This document shows, piece by piece, positions 9,708-18,533 of a DNA stretch of 64,000 nucleotides. Position 1 is the stretch's first letter; each line of letters starts with the position of its first letter. Made by a program: the position numbers and the translations under genes. This stretch comes from Halobacterium wangiae (lineage in GTDB: Archaea > Halobacteriota > Halobacteria > Halobacteriales > Halobacteriaceae). Location: assembly GCF_021249345.1 (NCBI RefSeq), contig NZ_CP089588.1, forward strand, positions 682,001 to 746,000, read 5' to 3'. Under the pieces are notes generated by a model, which did no database searches, was not told the DNA's origin, and saw nothing but the letters and a program-made list of their open reading frames with translations.

Positions 9708-10400
9708 CTACGACGAGCGCTCGCTCCGCGACGTGACGACGTCGACACCGTGACTGTAGTAGTGGACGGGCTCGGTGTCCGGGTGGTCAAAGCCGTTCGC
9801 CTCGAACAGCGAGTTCTCCGTGATCGAGACGTCGGCGTCGGACAGCGGCCAGCGGTCGTGGGAGACGTTGGTGTGTCGCAGCGTCCCGTCGGGCGACCGG
9901 GTGTAGAGCCGGCGGCGCTCGACGAGGAACTCGGCGAGCGAGCCGGGGGGTGCGGTGTCCGCGTCGCCCGTCGGCCCGTAGGTGGCCGCGAAGCGTGCCG
10001 GTCGGTCACCGGGCTGGCGCCGGCGACTCGTGACGTGCACGCGGTCGCCGGGCCGCCGGAAGCGGACGCGGGCGTAGTAGTACGGGAGGTAGTGGGTGAC
10101 TCGTGCACCGAGGACGGTCAGCAGGCTCGCCGTGTCGAGACTGAAGAAGTAGACGCCCGGGTCGCCGTCGTAGGTGACGTACGTCCGCACGTTGACCTCG
10201 GGGACCGGGAAGCCCGCCATCGTGGGGAGGCCGCGGAGGCGCGTGTCCACGTTGAGCAGCGGGACGACGGACAGCCAGCCACTGCCGTCGTACTCGTCGA
10301 CGGCGAGCGCGTCCGGGAGGCGAGCTGCGAGCCGGTCGCCGTCGACCGGCCAGTTCGCGAACAGCACGTGACGCCACCCGAACGAGAGCGTCAGGGCCAT
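9708..10400 (-). CDS. DUF2071/YqjF-like protein
   Basis: 230 residues from ATG 10400. Features of the YqjF/DUF2071 family are FGWRHVLFANWPVD near the start (usually W-x-x-LLF-x-HWPV), VNVRTYVTYDGDPGVYFFSLD in the middle and PYYYARVRF. The fold is a beta-barrel resembling acetoacetate decarboxylase, but no catalytic Lys signature is evident. Soluble; role unknown. The gene stands alone between DUF2270 and a membrane-anchored protein, all read leftward. Confidence 0.78.
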   Translation of the reverse strand: MALTLSFGWRHVLFANWPVDGDRLAARLPDALAVDEYDGSGWLSVVPLLNVDTRLRGLPTMAGFPVPEVNVRTYVTYDGDPGVYFFSLDTASLLTVLGARVTHYLPYYYARVRFRRPGDRVHVTSRRRQPGDRPARFAATYGPTGDADTAPPGSLAEFLVERRRLYTRSPDGTLRHTNVSHDRWPLSDADVSITENSLFEANGFDHPDTEPVHYYSHGVDVVTSRSERSS

Positions 10401-10491
10401 ACGCCACGTACGGGACGAACGCCCTTAATGACCGCCGAGAACGAGTGTCCGGCACCGGCGAGCGCCGCGAGCGGACGGTGGCAGCGCGGAG

Positions 10492-10980
10492 TTACTGGCG
10501 TCCGGACGTAGTGCTGTCCTCGTCCGTGTCGGCGGCTTCGTCCATCTTCCGGGCCGCCTCCTCGGCTCCCTGCTCGATGCGGGAGGCGACCCCGGTGCCG
10601 CCCTCCTGGACGGTGTCGGCGGCCTCCTGGGACATCCGTTCGGTCCGGTGGGACAGCGTCTCGCCGCGCTTCTCGACGGTGTCGGCGGCCTGCTGGCTCG
10701 TTTCCTCGGTCTGCTCGGCGGTCCGCTCGGCGGCCCGCTGGACACGTTTCGTGACCTGGTCGACGCTCCCACTCATCGAACCCGAGCGACCCCACAGCAG
10801 GTAGGCTGCGACCGCGAGCGAACCGACGACGAACAACAGCGGGACGAGGCTCCGTCCCGAACTGCGCTTCGAGGCGGTGTCGTGGACCCCCTCCTCGTGT
10901 GCCTCCCAGACAGCGTCCTTCACGACCGCCCGGAGCTCCTCCTCCAGTGACGACCCTGTGCGCTCGTAGTCGTCTGTCAT
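10492..10980 (-). CDS. Single-pass membrane protein with amphipathic Gln/Glu helix
   Basis: 162 residues from ATG 10980. One transmembrane helix (about residues 45-62, LVPLLFVVGSLAVAAYLLW) is followed by a long Ala/Glu/Gln/Thr-rich amphipathic region with 11-residue-like spacing (VQRAAERTAEQTEETSQQA), resembling YtxH or apolipoprotein-like helices. Haloarchaea have many such small anchored proteins of unknown function. An in-frame ATG at 10995 adds five residues. Confidence 0.6.
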   Translation of the reverse strand: MTDDYERTGSSLEEELRAVVKDAVWEAHEEGVHDTASKRSSGRSLVPLLFVVGSLAVAAYLLWGRSGSMSGSVDQVTKRVQRAAERTAEQTEETSQQAADTVEKRGETLSHRTERMSQEAADTVQEGGTGVASRIEQGAEEAARKMDEAADTDEDSTTSGRQ

Positions 10981-11058
10981 CGAGTGGCTGGCCATAGTAA
11001 TCCAGACAGGGATACGCCCGCGAGGTGGAAAACTGTTCTCCCAAAGACGACTGAATCC

Positions 11059-12396
11059 CTAGTCGTCGGTCGGCGCCGTGCTGGTGACGTAGACCGACGG
11101 CCGCCGGAGGACGAACTCCTCGAGGAAGGCGACGACGACCGCCACTGCCTGCAGCGCGACGTACGGCCACAGGAGGAGCGGACCGACGTACTCGACCGGC
11201 GCGTGGCGTCGCCCGTCCCTGGCGTCGAGGACGAACAGCAGGTAGGTCGCCGCCACGGGCGCGACCACCACCCACCCCCACAGCAGCGCCGTCGCGACAC
11301 CTGGGAACTGGCCGACGCCGGACACCCACGCGATCAGCGTCAGCGGCGCTGCCAGCGCCACGATCGGGAGTGCGACGACGGCCGCCAGCGTCGCTGCGAA
11401 GTCCACGCGGGCGCCCAGCGGGGGCGGCCCCGAGAGGAGCGACCGGTCGAGGTGTCGGCGCGCGACCTGCATGCCGCCCCGTGCCCAGCGCTTGCGCTGG
11501 TTCCACCAGGCCGCCAGCGTCGCGGGGTTCGTCTCGCGGGTCACGACTCCCGGGTCGACCCGTATCTCCCTGCCGGCCCGCCGGATGCGGTAGGCCATTT
11601 CCACGTCCTCGAGGAGGATGGTCTCGTCGAACGGCCCGAGTTCGTCGAGCGCGGCCGCGCGGAAGAACGCCTGCCCGCCGGTGAACAGCGCGAACCCGCC
11701 GACGAGGTCCCGGGCGTAGAACTCGGTGCGCTCGACGAGGCCGCGCTCGACGGTGGCACAGAGTGCCAGCAGGGAGTCACCGGGGTTCGTCCCGAAGCAG
11801 CGACCCTTCACACACCAGACGTCGTCGTCCGCGAACCACCGGACTGCACGGCGGAGCGCGCCGGGTTCGGGGCGCTGGTCGGCGTCGAGCACGGCGACGA
11901 CGTCGCCCGTCACGCGGTCGACTGCGTGGTTGGTCGCAGCGGCTTTCCCGCCCGGGGGGCCGGGGCGCTCGACGGCGCGTACTCGTGGGTGCTCGTCAGC
12001 GAGACGGCGCGCGACTGCGCCGGTGCCGTCGGTCGAGGCCGCCTCGTAGCCGACGACGACCGTCAGGTCCTCCGCGGGGTACTCGAGGGCGAGACACGCT
12101 TCGACGGTCGCCGGGAGCACGTCGGCCTCGTTGTACGCGGTCAGGACGACACTCACCGCTGGCAGCTCCGAACCGGGGAGTGTCGCCGGTGGCTCTCGGC
12201 GGACGAACGCCAGCAGCGTCGAGATGGCGGCGCGGGTCGAGAGGGCGACGCCAACCACGAGCACGACCGACGCGCCGACGCAAGCGTACCAGGGGAACAC
12301 GACTCCGGGAGCGACGAACGCGAGCGAGAGGAGGACGGCGATCGCGACGGCGACCGCGTCCCCGGACCCCGACCCGTCCGGCGTGGACACCTCCAT
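11059..12396 (-). CDS. Membrane processive glycosyltransferase family 2
   Basis: 445 residues. Two N-terminal membrane helices (about 10-30 and 35-55) precede a GT-A domain with SVVLTAYNEADVLP, the metal-binding DADQRPE, a second acidic motif ETILLEDVEMA, and the Q-x-x-R-W signature (WWNQRKRWARGG). Several C-terminal helices follow. This order is that of hyaluronan/cellulose synthase-like enzymes, so the product is probably a polymer or surface sugar exported or assembled at the membrane. No partner genes are adjacent. Confidence 0.88.
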   Translation of the reverse strand: MEVSTPDGSGSGDAVAVAIAVLLSLAFVAPGVVFPWYACVGASVVLVVGVALSTRAAISTLLAFVRREPPATLPGSELPAVSVVLTAYNEADVLPATVEACLALEYPAEDLTVVVGYEAASTDGTGAVARRLADEHPRVRAVERPGPPGGKAAATNHAVDRVTGDVVAVLDADQRPEPGALRRAVRWFADDDVWCVKGRCFGTNPGDSLLALCATVERGLVERTEFYARDLVGGFALFTGGQAFFRAAALDELGPFDETILLEDVEMAYRIRRAGREIRVDPGVVTRETNPATLAAWWNQRKRWARGGMQVARRHLDRSLLSGPPPLGARVDFAATLAAVVALPIVALAAPLTLIAWVSGVGQFPGVATALLWGWVVVAPVAATYLLFVLDARDGRRHAPVEYVGPLLLWPYVALQAVAVVVAFLEEFVLRRPSVYVTSTAPTDD

Positions 12397-12705
12397 CGTG
12401 GGGTCACAGTCTGGGACCAGCCGGAAAGTTACGGGGCCGATTCCGGAGGCGGCCGGACCGAACCGGCCTCTCGCCGTCGTGTACCCCGCAGTAGGGTGCC
12501 GACAGCGACAGTCCGGTGGCGGACGAGCGACAGTCCCCGGATGGCGCTCCCGCGGCGAGTAACCACTCCCTGTCTCCCAGGTACTACGGGCCTACGGCGG
12601 CGCCGCCGAGAGGGCGCCGACTAGCCGCTGGTTTTCGACGAGTTACGCGCAGAACCCCGGATATAACAAAGTCGCTCGTGGCTCTCCGTCCGGACGGGAT
12701 TGCAG
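12397..12705. other. Intergenic region (309 bp)
   Basis: No convincing gene, tRNA or repeat. A TATA-like ATATAAC at 12,661 lies close to the right end and serves the following gene. The plus-strand frame through 12,516 is Arg-rich noise. Confidence 0.5.
12661..12667 (+). promoter_or_regulatory. TATA-like element of the pentad-repeat gene
   Basis: ATATAAC, 39 bases before ATG 12,706. The same heptamer precedes the secreted repeat protein at 14,891, suggesting similar promoters with short leaders. Confidence 0.45.
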
Positions 12706-14070
12706 ATGAACAGCAACGACAGGGACGACACGGAGGAGTACAGGGGAGAGCGACGGATCACGACAGACCGAGAGGACATCCGCCGCTGGGCCGACGAGCG
12801 CGACGCCGCACTCGTCTCCCAGGCGGAGTCCGGGACAGCCGAACCCAGCTACCAGTTCGTACCGAGGTCCGACGCCGGGGAGGACCACCAGGAGCACGCG
12901 TGGGACGACTTCTTCGACTGGTTCGAGTCCGAGAGCCGCGCGTTCGTCTACACGGAGGACGAGGAGGGGGTGGGCCACTACGAGATCCTCGACCGGGACG
13001 AGGCCGCCGCCCGCGCCACGATCGCTGACGAGGATGCCGAGAAGCGGCTCCTCGAGGGCGAGACGGTGACCACGGAGGTCACCGAACGGACGGTCGTCGA
13101 GACGGAGGTCGTCGAGACCGACCAGCTAGAGAGCGAGATCGTCGACCGGGAACTGGTTGGCAGTCGCATCATGGAGGCCGAGCTGCTCGACTGGGAGGTC
13201 CTCGACACGGGCTCGGAGTTCGACCTCCGGGCGTCCGAGAGCATCGCGGGTCGCGAGCTGATGATGGCCGGGACCCCCGAGCACTTCGACTACAGCGACG
13301 TCGACCTCGCGACCCACCTCGACGGCCACCTCACCGCCGACATCGAGGAGGTGTGGCGAGTACGTCGGGTCGTCGAGGAGCAGGCGAACGTCGAGACCCG
13401 AGTCGTCGACACGGACATCGAGGAGCACGGCACCGTCGAGTCGGACACGGTCGAGACGCGGATCGATACCGCGGACGTCCAGCGGACCATCTTCGAGAGC
13501 GACGCGGTGAGCGTCGACTCGGAGGCGGCCCCCGACCAGCACGACCTGATACAGACCGAGCGGCTGGGCGACGAGCGCTTCGAGAGCGTGCTCATCGAGC
13601 GACGGGTGCTCGAGGACGAGATCCGGCGACGGAAGCGCTTCCGCTTCGAGAGCGTCGGCAGCGAGGTCCTCGACACGGAGACCGTCGAGACCCGGACGGT
13701 CGAAACCGACATCGTCGAGTCCGGGGAGACGGAGATGCCAGCGGAGACGGCGACCTCGGGAACGACCACCACGGGAGCCGACACCGAATCGATGGCCGGG
13801 TACACGTTCACCGAGGAGGACGAGGGAGCGACGGTCGTCGACGAACGGGGCGAGAAGATCGGTACGATCGACCACATCGAGGCGGGCGCCGCGTACGTCG
13901 AACCGAAGACCGGGCTCGTCGGCAGCATCGAGTCGGCACTCGGCTGGGGTGACGACAGGGACGAGTACCGGCTCGACTCCGGGCAGGTCCAGCGCGTCGA
14001 CAGCAGGGGACGGTTCGTCGTCTCCCACGACGCCGAGACCGACATCGAGGACGAGGACGACCGGCGCTGA
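12706..14070 (+). CDS. Pentad-repeat protein with C-terminal PRC-barrel-like domain
   Basis: 454 residues from ATG 12706 (an in-frame TTG at 12,700 is possible). After an acidic N-terminus, residues 119-168 are ten uninterrupted five-residue units of the form x-h-V/L-E/D-T/S (for example TVVET, EVVET, DQLES, EIVDR, ELVGS). Two further, more degenerate blocks follow (around residues 228-270 and 323-345). The last 90 residues resemble a PRC barrel: DEGATVVDERGEKIGTI. The five-residue period suggests a beta-helical rod, but it is not the canonical A(D/N)Lxx pentapeptide. No signal peptide. I do not know its function. Confidence 0.7.
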   Translation: MNSNDRDDTEEYRGERRITTDREDIRRWADERDAALVSQAESGTAEPSYQFVPRSDAGEDHQEHAWDDFFDWFESESRAFVYTEDEEGVGHYEILDRDEAAARATIADEDAEKRLLEGETVTTEVTERTVVETEVVETDQLESEIVDRELVGSRIMEAELLDWEVLDTGSEFDLRASESIAGRELMMAGTPEHFDYSDVDLATHLDGHLTADIEEVWRVRRVVEEQANVETRVVDTDIEEHGTVESDTVETRIDTADVQRTIFESDAVSVDSEAAPDQHDLIQTERLGDERFESVLIERRVLEDEIRRRKRFRFESVGSEVLDTETVETRTVETDIVESGETEMPAETATSGTTTTGADTESMAGYTFTEEDEGATVVDERGEKIGTIDHIEAGAAYVEPKTGLVGSIESALGWGDDRDEYRLDSGQVQRVDSRGRFVVSHDAETDIEDEDDRR

Positions 14071-14111
14071 GTCGGGACGCCACCCCGACCGTCGACTCGA
14101 GGGTCGCCGCG

Positions 14112-14555
14112 CTACTCTTCTCCGTTCTCTTCGTCGTCGACGAGCTCGTCGACGACATCTTCGTCGACGTTCATCTCGCCCGGTTCGGCGGGTTCCTCCT
14201 GGACGTCCGCCGTGGCTCGTTCCTCGATCTCCTCGTCCGTGCGTTCCTCGCCAGGGAGTTCGTCGTCGGCCCCTGCACCCGCAGTCGTGACGTCGGCGTC
14301 GTCCGCTCCGCCGGACTCCGCGTCGCTGGCTTCGCCGACGGACTCCTGGATGGAGAGTTGATACCAGTCGTCCGAGTCGTCGGCCGACCGGCCGCCCGCG
14401 CGTAGCTTCCGGACGACGACGTACACGACGCCGGCGAGACCCACGCCGAGCAGGACCGTGCGGAGGAGACTGCTCGACGAGTCGTCTCCGGCCGACGACC
14501 CACCGTCTGCCGAACCCACTGCCCCCTTGCGAATAGACGCTAGTGATCGGACCAT
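14112..14555 (-). CDS. Single-pass membrane protein with acidic tail
   Basis: 147 residues from ATG 14555. A Ser/Gly-rich N-terminus is followed by one hydrophobic helix (about 31-48, LLRTVLLGVGLAGVVYVVV), a short basic patch and about 95 strongly acidic residues. The architecture mirrors the anchored protein at 10,492, but with an acidic instead of amphipathic tail. Convergent with the pentad-repeat gene 42 bp away. Function unknown. Confidence 0.6.
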   Translation of the reverse strand: MVRSLASIRKGAVGSADGGSSAGDDSSSSLLRTVLLGVGLAGVVYVVVRKLRAGGRSADDSDDWYQLSIQESVGEASDAESGGADDADVTTAGAGADDELPGEERTDEEIEERATADVQEEPAEPGEMNVDEDVVDELVDDEENGEE

Positions 14556-14726
14556 ACAGACAGTTCGGCCCGTGGAGGGAAGTTCGTTTGGGCAACTGCG
14601 AGGACGGCGACCAGTCCGTCACCGTTCCGTGGGGTGGAATTGCACATCCGGTGGACCTGTCCACGTTCCCGACGGTCGCCCCGCTAAATAAGGTGAGCGT
14701 ACGTTTGCGGCGTTCGGACCGACCGA

Positions 14727-14744
14727 CCCTACTCGCCAGTAGGG
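14727..14744. repeat. Short perfect hairpin
   Basis: CCCTACT-CGCC-AGTAGGG, a 7-bp stem with a 4-base loop. There is no T-tract after it, so terminator function is not indicated. It may be a protein-binding site. Confidence 0.35.
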
Positions 14745-14890
14745 ACGAGGAAGGTGAGATACCAGCCACCAGACCCCGACACCGTCTACCGGTTCTCGCC
14801 GATACCGTCGCTCGAACTGACGTTCAGTCCGCCCAACCAGTAGGTCGAGTGGCGTTCCGAGTAGCGCGCCGTTTGGCGATTCGGGCCAGA

Positions 14891-14897
14891 ATATAAC
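14891..14897 (+). promoter_or_regulatory. TATA-like element of the secreted repeat protein
   Basis: ATATAAC, 34 bases before ATG 14,931, implying a short leader of about ten bases. Confidence 0.5.
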
Positions 14898-14930
14898 AAT
14901 GGCGGTGGCAGCCGATTGAACTAATGCGAT

Positions 14931-16628
14931 ATGACAGACGAGAACACAACAAGACTCAAGCTCGGTGCCCTGCTGATGGCGCTGACAGTCGTCCTCGCCT
15001 CGGGGACGGCAGTCGCGGTGATGTCAGCGGGGTCGGTAGCGCAAGAAGGTGACCAGTCCGCGTCGACTGTCACCGCCCAGGACGTCGAGGCCGAGAGCGT
15101 CCAGATGGAGGACGTCGAGGTCGAAAACCTGACGTTCGAACTCGGCGACGTCGAGGACACGGAAGACGCACTCTCTGACTCCTTCGCGACAGCCCTCGGC
15201 GAGAACGTCGAAGGGTTCGAAGCGGACTCCGTGGACGTCGGCAACATCCAGTCCGCGACGGTCACCGTCGAGGACGACACGGTCACCGTCGACGCTGAGA
15301 TCGAATCTATCACCGTCGAGGGTGTCCAGGCCGACAACGTCACGTGGGACCGCTCGAACGGCAACGTCGCAGAGGGGATGTTCCTGGGCGGTAGCCTCAC
15401 CTTCCAGTCGATGACGGTCGAGGAACTCAGTGTGGGGTCGCTCTCCGTCGAGTCGGGTGAGGTGACGGTCCCGGACAACGAGACGACCACCACGACCGAA
15501 GAGGAAGACGAGACGACGACGACCGAGGAGGACGACGACACGACCACCACGACTGAAGAAGAGGACGACACAACGACCACGACTGAAGAAGAGGACGACG
15601 ACACGACCACCACGACCGAAGAGGAAGACGAGAACGAGACGACCACCACGACTACTACCGACGGTGACGGCGACACCGCCGAAGCCACGGTGAACTTCGA
15701 GGACCAGACGTCCGACGGGACCACCGTGACGATCTCCGCCGTCGCGCTGTCCGAGGACGGCTACGTCGCCATCCACGACGACTCCCTGCTCGAGGGTAAC
15801 GTCGTCGGGAGTGTCATCGGCGTCTCCGACTACCTCGAGGCTGGCTCCTACCAGGACGTCGAAGTGACGCTGTACAACGTCTCTGGTGCAGAGTTCAACG
15901 AGACGATGCTCGAGGACAACGAGACGCTGATCGCGATGCCGCACCTCGAGACCGACAACGACGAGACCTACGACTTCGTCGAGACGAACAGCAACCAGGA
16001 CGGTCCGTTCGTCTCCGACGGTGAACCGGTGACCGACGACGCGGTCATCAGCGTCGAGGAGGACGAGACCGAGGACAACGAGACGACCACCACGACCGAA
16101 GAGAACGACACGACGACCGAAGAGAACGAGACGACCGCTACCGACGGTGACGGTGCCGGCGACACCGCCGAAGCCACGGTGAACTTCGAGGACCAGACGT
16201 CCAACGGGACAGTCGTCAGTGTCTCTGACGTCGAACTGTCCGAGGACGGCTACGTCGCCATCCACGACGACTCCCTGCTCGAGGGTAACGTCGTCGGGAG
16301 CGTCATCGGCGTCTCCGACTACCTCGAGGCCGGTTCCTACGAGGACCTCGAAGTGACGCTGTACAACGTCTCTGGTGCAGAGTTCAACGAGACGATGCTC
16401 GAGGAAGACCAGGAACTGATCGCGATGCCGCACCTCGAGACCACCGATGACGAGACCTACGACTTCGTCGAGACGAACGGTGAGGACGACGGTCCGTTCA
16501 TCTCCGACGGTGCCGCAGTGACCGACGACGCGCTCGTCACTCTCGAGGACGACGACACGACCGAAGAGAACGACACGACGACGACCACCGAAGAGAACAC
16601 TACGACCACCACGACTGCCGAAGCGTAA
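14931..16628 (+). CDS. Secreted surface protein with duplicated domain and Thr/Glu linkers
   Basis: 565 residues. A hydrophobic signal segment (LGALLMALTVVLASGTAVAV, residues 13-32) directs export. Residues 40-180 are valine-rich strands (VTVEELSVGSLSVESG). Three low-complexity Thr/Glu/Asp linkers separate two nearly identical domains of about 120 residues (about 248-376 and 411-539), each with DGYVAIHDDSLLEGNVVGSV and AMPHLET; they fit the haloarchaeal DUF7282 type. The Thr tracts are probable O-glycosylation sites, and many NxT/S sequons are present. No C-terminal membrane anchor or PGF sorting motif is seen, so retention at the surface is unexplained. The two domains are duplicated at DNA level. 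Confidence 0.85.
   Translation: MTDENTTRLKLGALLMALTVVLASGTAVAVMSAGSVAQEGDQSASTVTAQDVEAESVQMEDVEVENLTFELGDVEDTEDALSDSFATALGENVEGFEADSVDVGNIQSATVTVEDDTVTVDAEIESITVEGVQADNVTWDRSNGNVAEGMFLGGSLTFQSMTVEELSVGSLSVESGEVTVPDNETTTTTEEEDETTTTEEDDDTTTTTEEEDDTTTTTEEEDDDTTTTTEEEDENETTTTTTTDGDGDTAEATVNFEDQTSDGTTVTISAVALSEDGYVAIHDDSLLEGNVVGSVIGVSDYLEAGSYQDVEVTLYNVSGAEFNETMLEDNETLIAMPHLETDNDETYDFVETNSNQDGPFVSDGEPVTDDAVISVEEDETEDNETTTTTEENDTTTEENETTATDGDGAGDTAEATVNFEDQTSNGTVVSVSDVELSEDGYVAIHDDSLLEGNVVGSVIGVSDYLEAGSYEDLEVTLYNVSGAEFNETMLEEDQELIAMPHLETTDDETYDFVETNGEDDGPFISDGAAVTDDALVTLEDDDTTEENDTTTTTEENTTTTTTAEA
15672..16058 (+). repeat. Direct repeat copy 1 (domain duplication)
   Basis: 387 bp matching 16,161-16,547 colinearly at a constant offset of 489 bases with few substitutions, mostly synonymous. 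It encodes the first of two tandem domains. Confidence 0.85.
16161..16547 (+). repeat. Direct repeat copy 2 (domain duplication)
   Basis: Second copy of the 387-bp unit. Over the central 170 bases only a handful of positions differ, which suggests recent duplication or gene conversion. Confidence 0.85.
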
Positions 16629-16753
16629 CGTCGCGAGCATCCCAGGACCGACTCCTGGCGCTCCACCGTTCCGCACCTCCATTTTTCGCGCCGCTCCGCC
16701 GGACAGAGCAATCAGTGAGAACGGCGACACCGCGAACCAGACCCGCCAGGCAG

Positions 16754-17143
16754 CTACAGGTCCGAGGCGCCGCTGTCCGTGACGTCGTCCTGTGCCGCGT
16801 CGTCTAGCTCGTCGAGGTCGCGCTGGTCGTTGTACTCGTCGCTCGGGCCAGCAGGACCAGTTATCTCGCCGTAGAGGGCTTCCCGAGCCTCCTCTGGCGT
16901 CTCGAAGCGCTCGTCGACGAGTCGGTCGAAGACGCTCCCGAGGCTCTCCGTCTCGTTCGGGAGGTCCATCGGCTGGTCGGCGTACTCCGTGGCGAGTTCC
17001 TCACTCGTGACCGGGTACTTGTCCGGGTCGAACAGGTCGGGGACGCGGTTCAGGATGTCCTCGACGTGCTCGGTCCGCTCGTGCTGGCGACGCCTGGCGC
17101 TGTCCTGGACCCGACTCGGGTCTGGGTCTTGGTCGTCGGGCAT
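16754..17143 (-). CDS. Small conserved haloarchaeal protein
   Basis: 129 residues from ATG 17143, very acidic. The central SLGSVFDRLVDERFETPEEA and EALYGEITG resembles a small haloarchaeal DUF family (DUF5789-like), although I cannot confirm the number. No membrane segment or signal. It lies between a surface protein and a flavoprotein with no overlap. Function unknown. Confidence 0.6.
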   Translation of the reverse strand: MPDDQDPDPSRVQDSARRRQHERTEHVEDILNRVPDLFDPDKYPVTSEELATEYADQPMDLPNETESLGSVFDRLVDERFETPEEAREALYGEITGPAGPSDEYNDQRDLDELDDAAQDDVTDSGASDL

Positions 17144-17318
17144 CGTCTCCGTGTTCGGTCTACAGCAGGATAAGGGCTGGCTGGGACGTGAGGGAGTGAT
17201 TGGTGGCGTTCCCCGACCCGTCTCGAATCGTCACGGTGGACGGTCACTCCCGTGGTCGGTCCGGCGTCGTGGCGGACCGTGCCAACCCCTAACAGACTCC
17301 GGCCCGAACGCGTCTGTG

Positions 17319-18449
17319 ATGAGCGACCGACTCTCCTACGAGGTGGTCGTCGTGGGCGGCGGGCCGGCAGGCACGACGACCGCGCTCTACACGACGCGAC
17401 TCGGACACCGGACGGCCGTCTTCGAGGCGCCGGGCGGTCGACACGCCAGCGTCAGTCACGTCCACAACGTCTTCGGGGTCTCCGAGGACGTCTCGGGCCG
17501 GGAGCTGTCGAGACACGCCGTCGACCAGTTCGAGGAGTACGGCGGCGCGTACTTCCTCGACGCAGTCGAGGACATCCGCCGGACCGACGACGGGTTCGTC
17601 GTCGAGGCGGGTCACGCGACGGTCGACGCCGACCGGGTCGTGTTCGCGACCGGGTTCTCGGACGTCGACCCCCCGGTCCCGGAGTTAGTGGAGTTCACCG
17701 GCAGGGGCCTCCACTACTGCCTGCACTGCGACGCCTACACGCTCGGCGACGGGCGCGTGTTCGTCCTCGGGCACGACGACCACGCCGCGTCGGTGGCGAT
17801 GCTCATGCTCAACTTCACCGCGGACGTCGACCTGCTGCTCGACGGCCACGACCCAGAGTGGAGCGAGGACACCGACCGCCAGGTGCGAGCCCACCCGGTC
17901 GACGTGGTCGAGACACCGGTCGCAGGTGCGTTCCCGCGTGACGAGCGCGCGGCCGACCAGGGGGAGGCCGCGGAATGGAGAGCGGAGAGCGAAGCGACCC
18001 GCGACCGCGCGACCAACCCGTGGCTCGGCGGGCTTACGTTCGCGGGCGAGGGGGACGCTGACGAGACCACCGACCGCGAGTACCTCGGCGGGTTCGCGAT
18101 GTACGGCAAGGAGTACAACACCGACCTGGCCGAGTCGCTGGGCTGTGCGCTCGCCGACGACGGCGCGCTCGTCGTGGACGAGACCTACGAGACCAGCGTC
18201 GAGGGCGCGTACGCCGCCGGCGACATCACGCACGGGCAGAACCAGACGGTGGTGGCGATGGGCGACGGCGCGAAGGCCGGGATGGCCCTCCACAAGGACC
18301 TCCGGCGCTACCCGCTCCCGCCGGACGAACTCGACGACGTGGAGCCGTCGAACGTGCCGGCAGCCGCGGCGGACCTCCGCGCACGGATGCGACTCGTGCG
18401 CAACCACGAGCGACACGCCGGCCTCCGGGAGCCCCCGCCCGACCGCTGA
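17319..18449 (+). CDS. Thioredoxin-reductase-like FAD/NAD(P) oxidoreductase
   Basis: 376 residues from ATG 17319. The FAD-binding Rossmann motif VVVGGGPAGTTTA opens the protein. A CxxC pair (YCLHCDAYTLGD) sits where thioredoxin reductases carry their redox disulfide. VFATGF and the closing FAD motif AYAAGDITHGQNQTVVAMGDG complete the class-II fold. The NAD(P)-binding GxGxxA motif is degenerate (VLGHDDHAASVA). This, and an acidic insertion of roughly 50 residues near positions 205-260, make classical NADPH-thioredoxin reductase uncertain. Likely a cytosolic disulfide or ferredoxin-linked flavoenzyme. Confidence 0.8.
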   Translation: MSDRLSYEVVVVGGGPAGTTTALYTTRLGHRTAVFEAPGGRHASVSHVHNVFGVSEDVSGRELSRHAVDQFEEYGGAYFLDAVEDIRRTDDGFVVEAGHATVDADRVVFATGFSDVDPPVPELVEFTGRGLHYCLHCDAYTLGDGRVFVLGHDDHAASVAMLMLNFTADVDLLLDGHDPEWSEDTDRQVRAHPVDVVETPVAGAFPRDERAADQGEAAEWRAESEATRDRATNPWLGGLTFAGEGDADETTDREYLGGFAMYGKEYNTDLAESLGCALADDGALVVDETYETSVEGAYAAGDITHGQNQTVVAMGDGAKAGMALHKDLRRYPLPPDELDDVEPSNVPAAAADLRARMRLVRNHERHAGLREPPPDR

Positions 18450-18533
18450 CGACCCGGCCGTCGGGGCGCTCCGGACGTCAGCCCTGCGGGTGCCGGCCTA
18501 CGGTTTTTCCGTCTTAGCGACGAACGATGGTGC

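Larger units (their letters stand above)
14556..14930. other. Intergenic region (375 bp)
   Basis: No gene that I can support; the plus-strand frame 14,543-14,896 has no typical acidic composition. It contains a perfect 7-bp hairpin at 14,727-14,744 and a TATA-like ATATAAC at 14,891. Confidence 0.5.

Noticed and set aside
10984-12624. A rightward 546-codon frame opposite the membrane glycosyltransferase.
   Set aside because: It mirrors the real gene, has a composition unlike the acidic proteome and shows no domain.
14543-14896. Possible small gene in the gap before the secreted repeat protein.
   Set aside because: Basic, without recognisable fold, and it covers the hairpin and promoter region.
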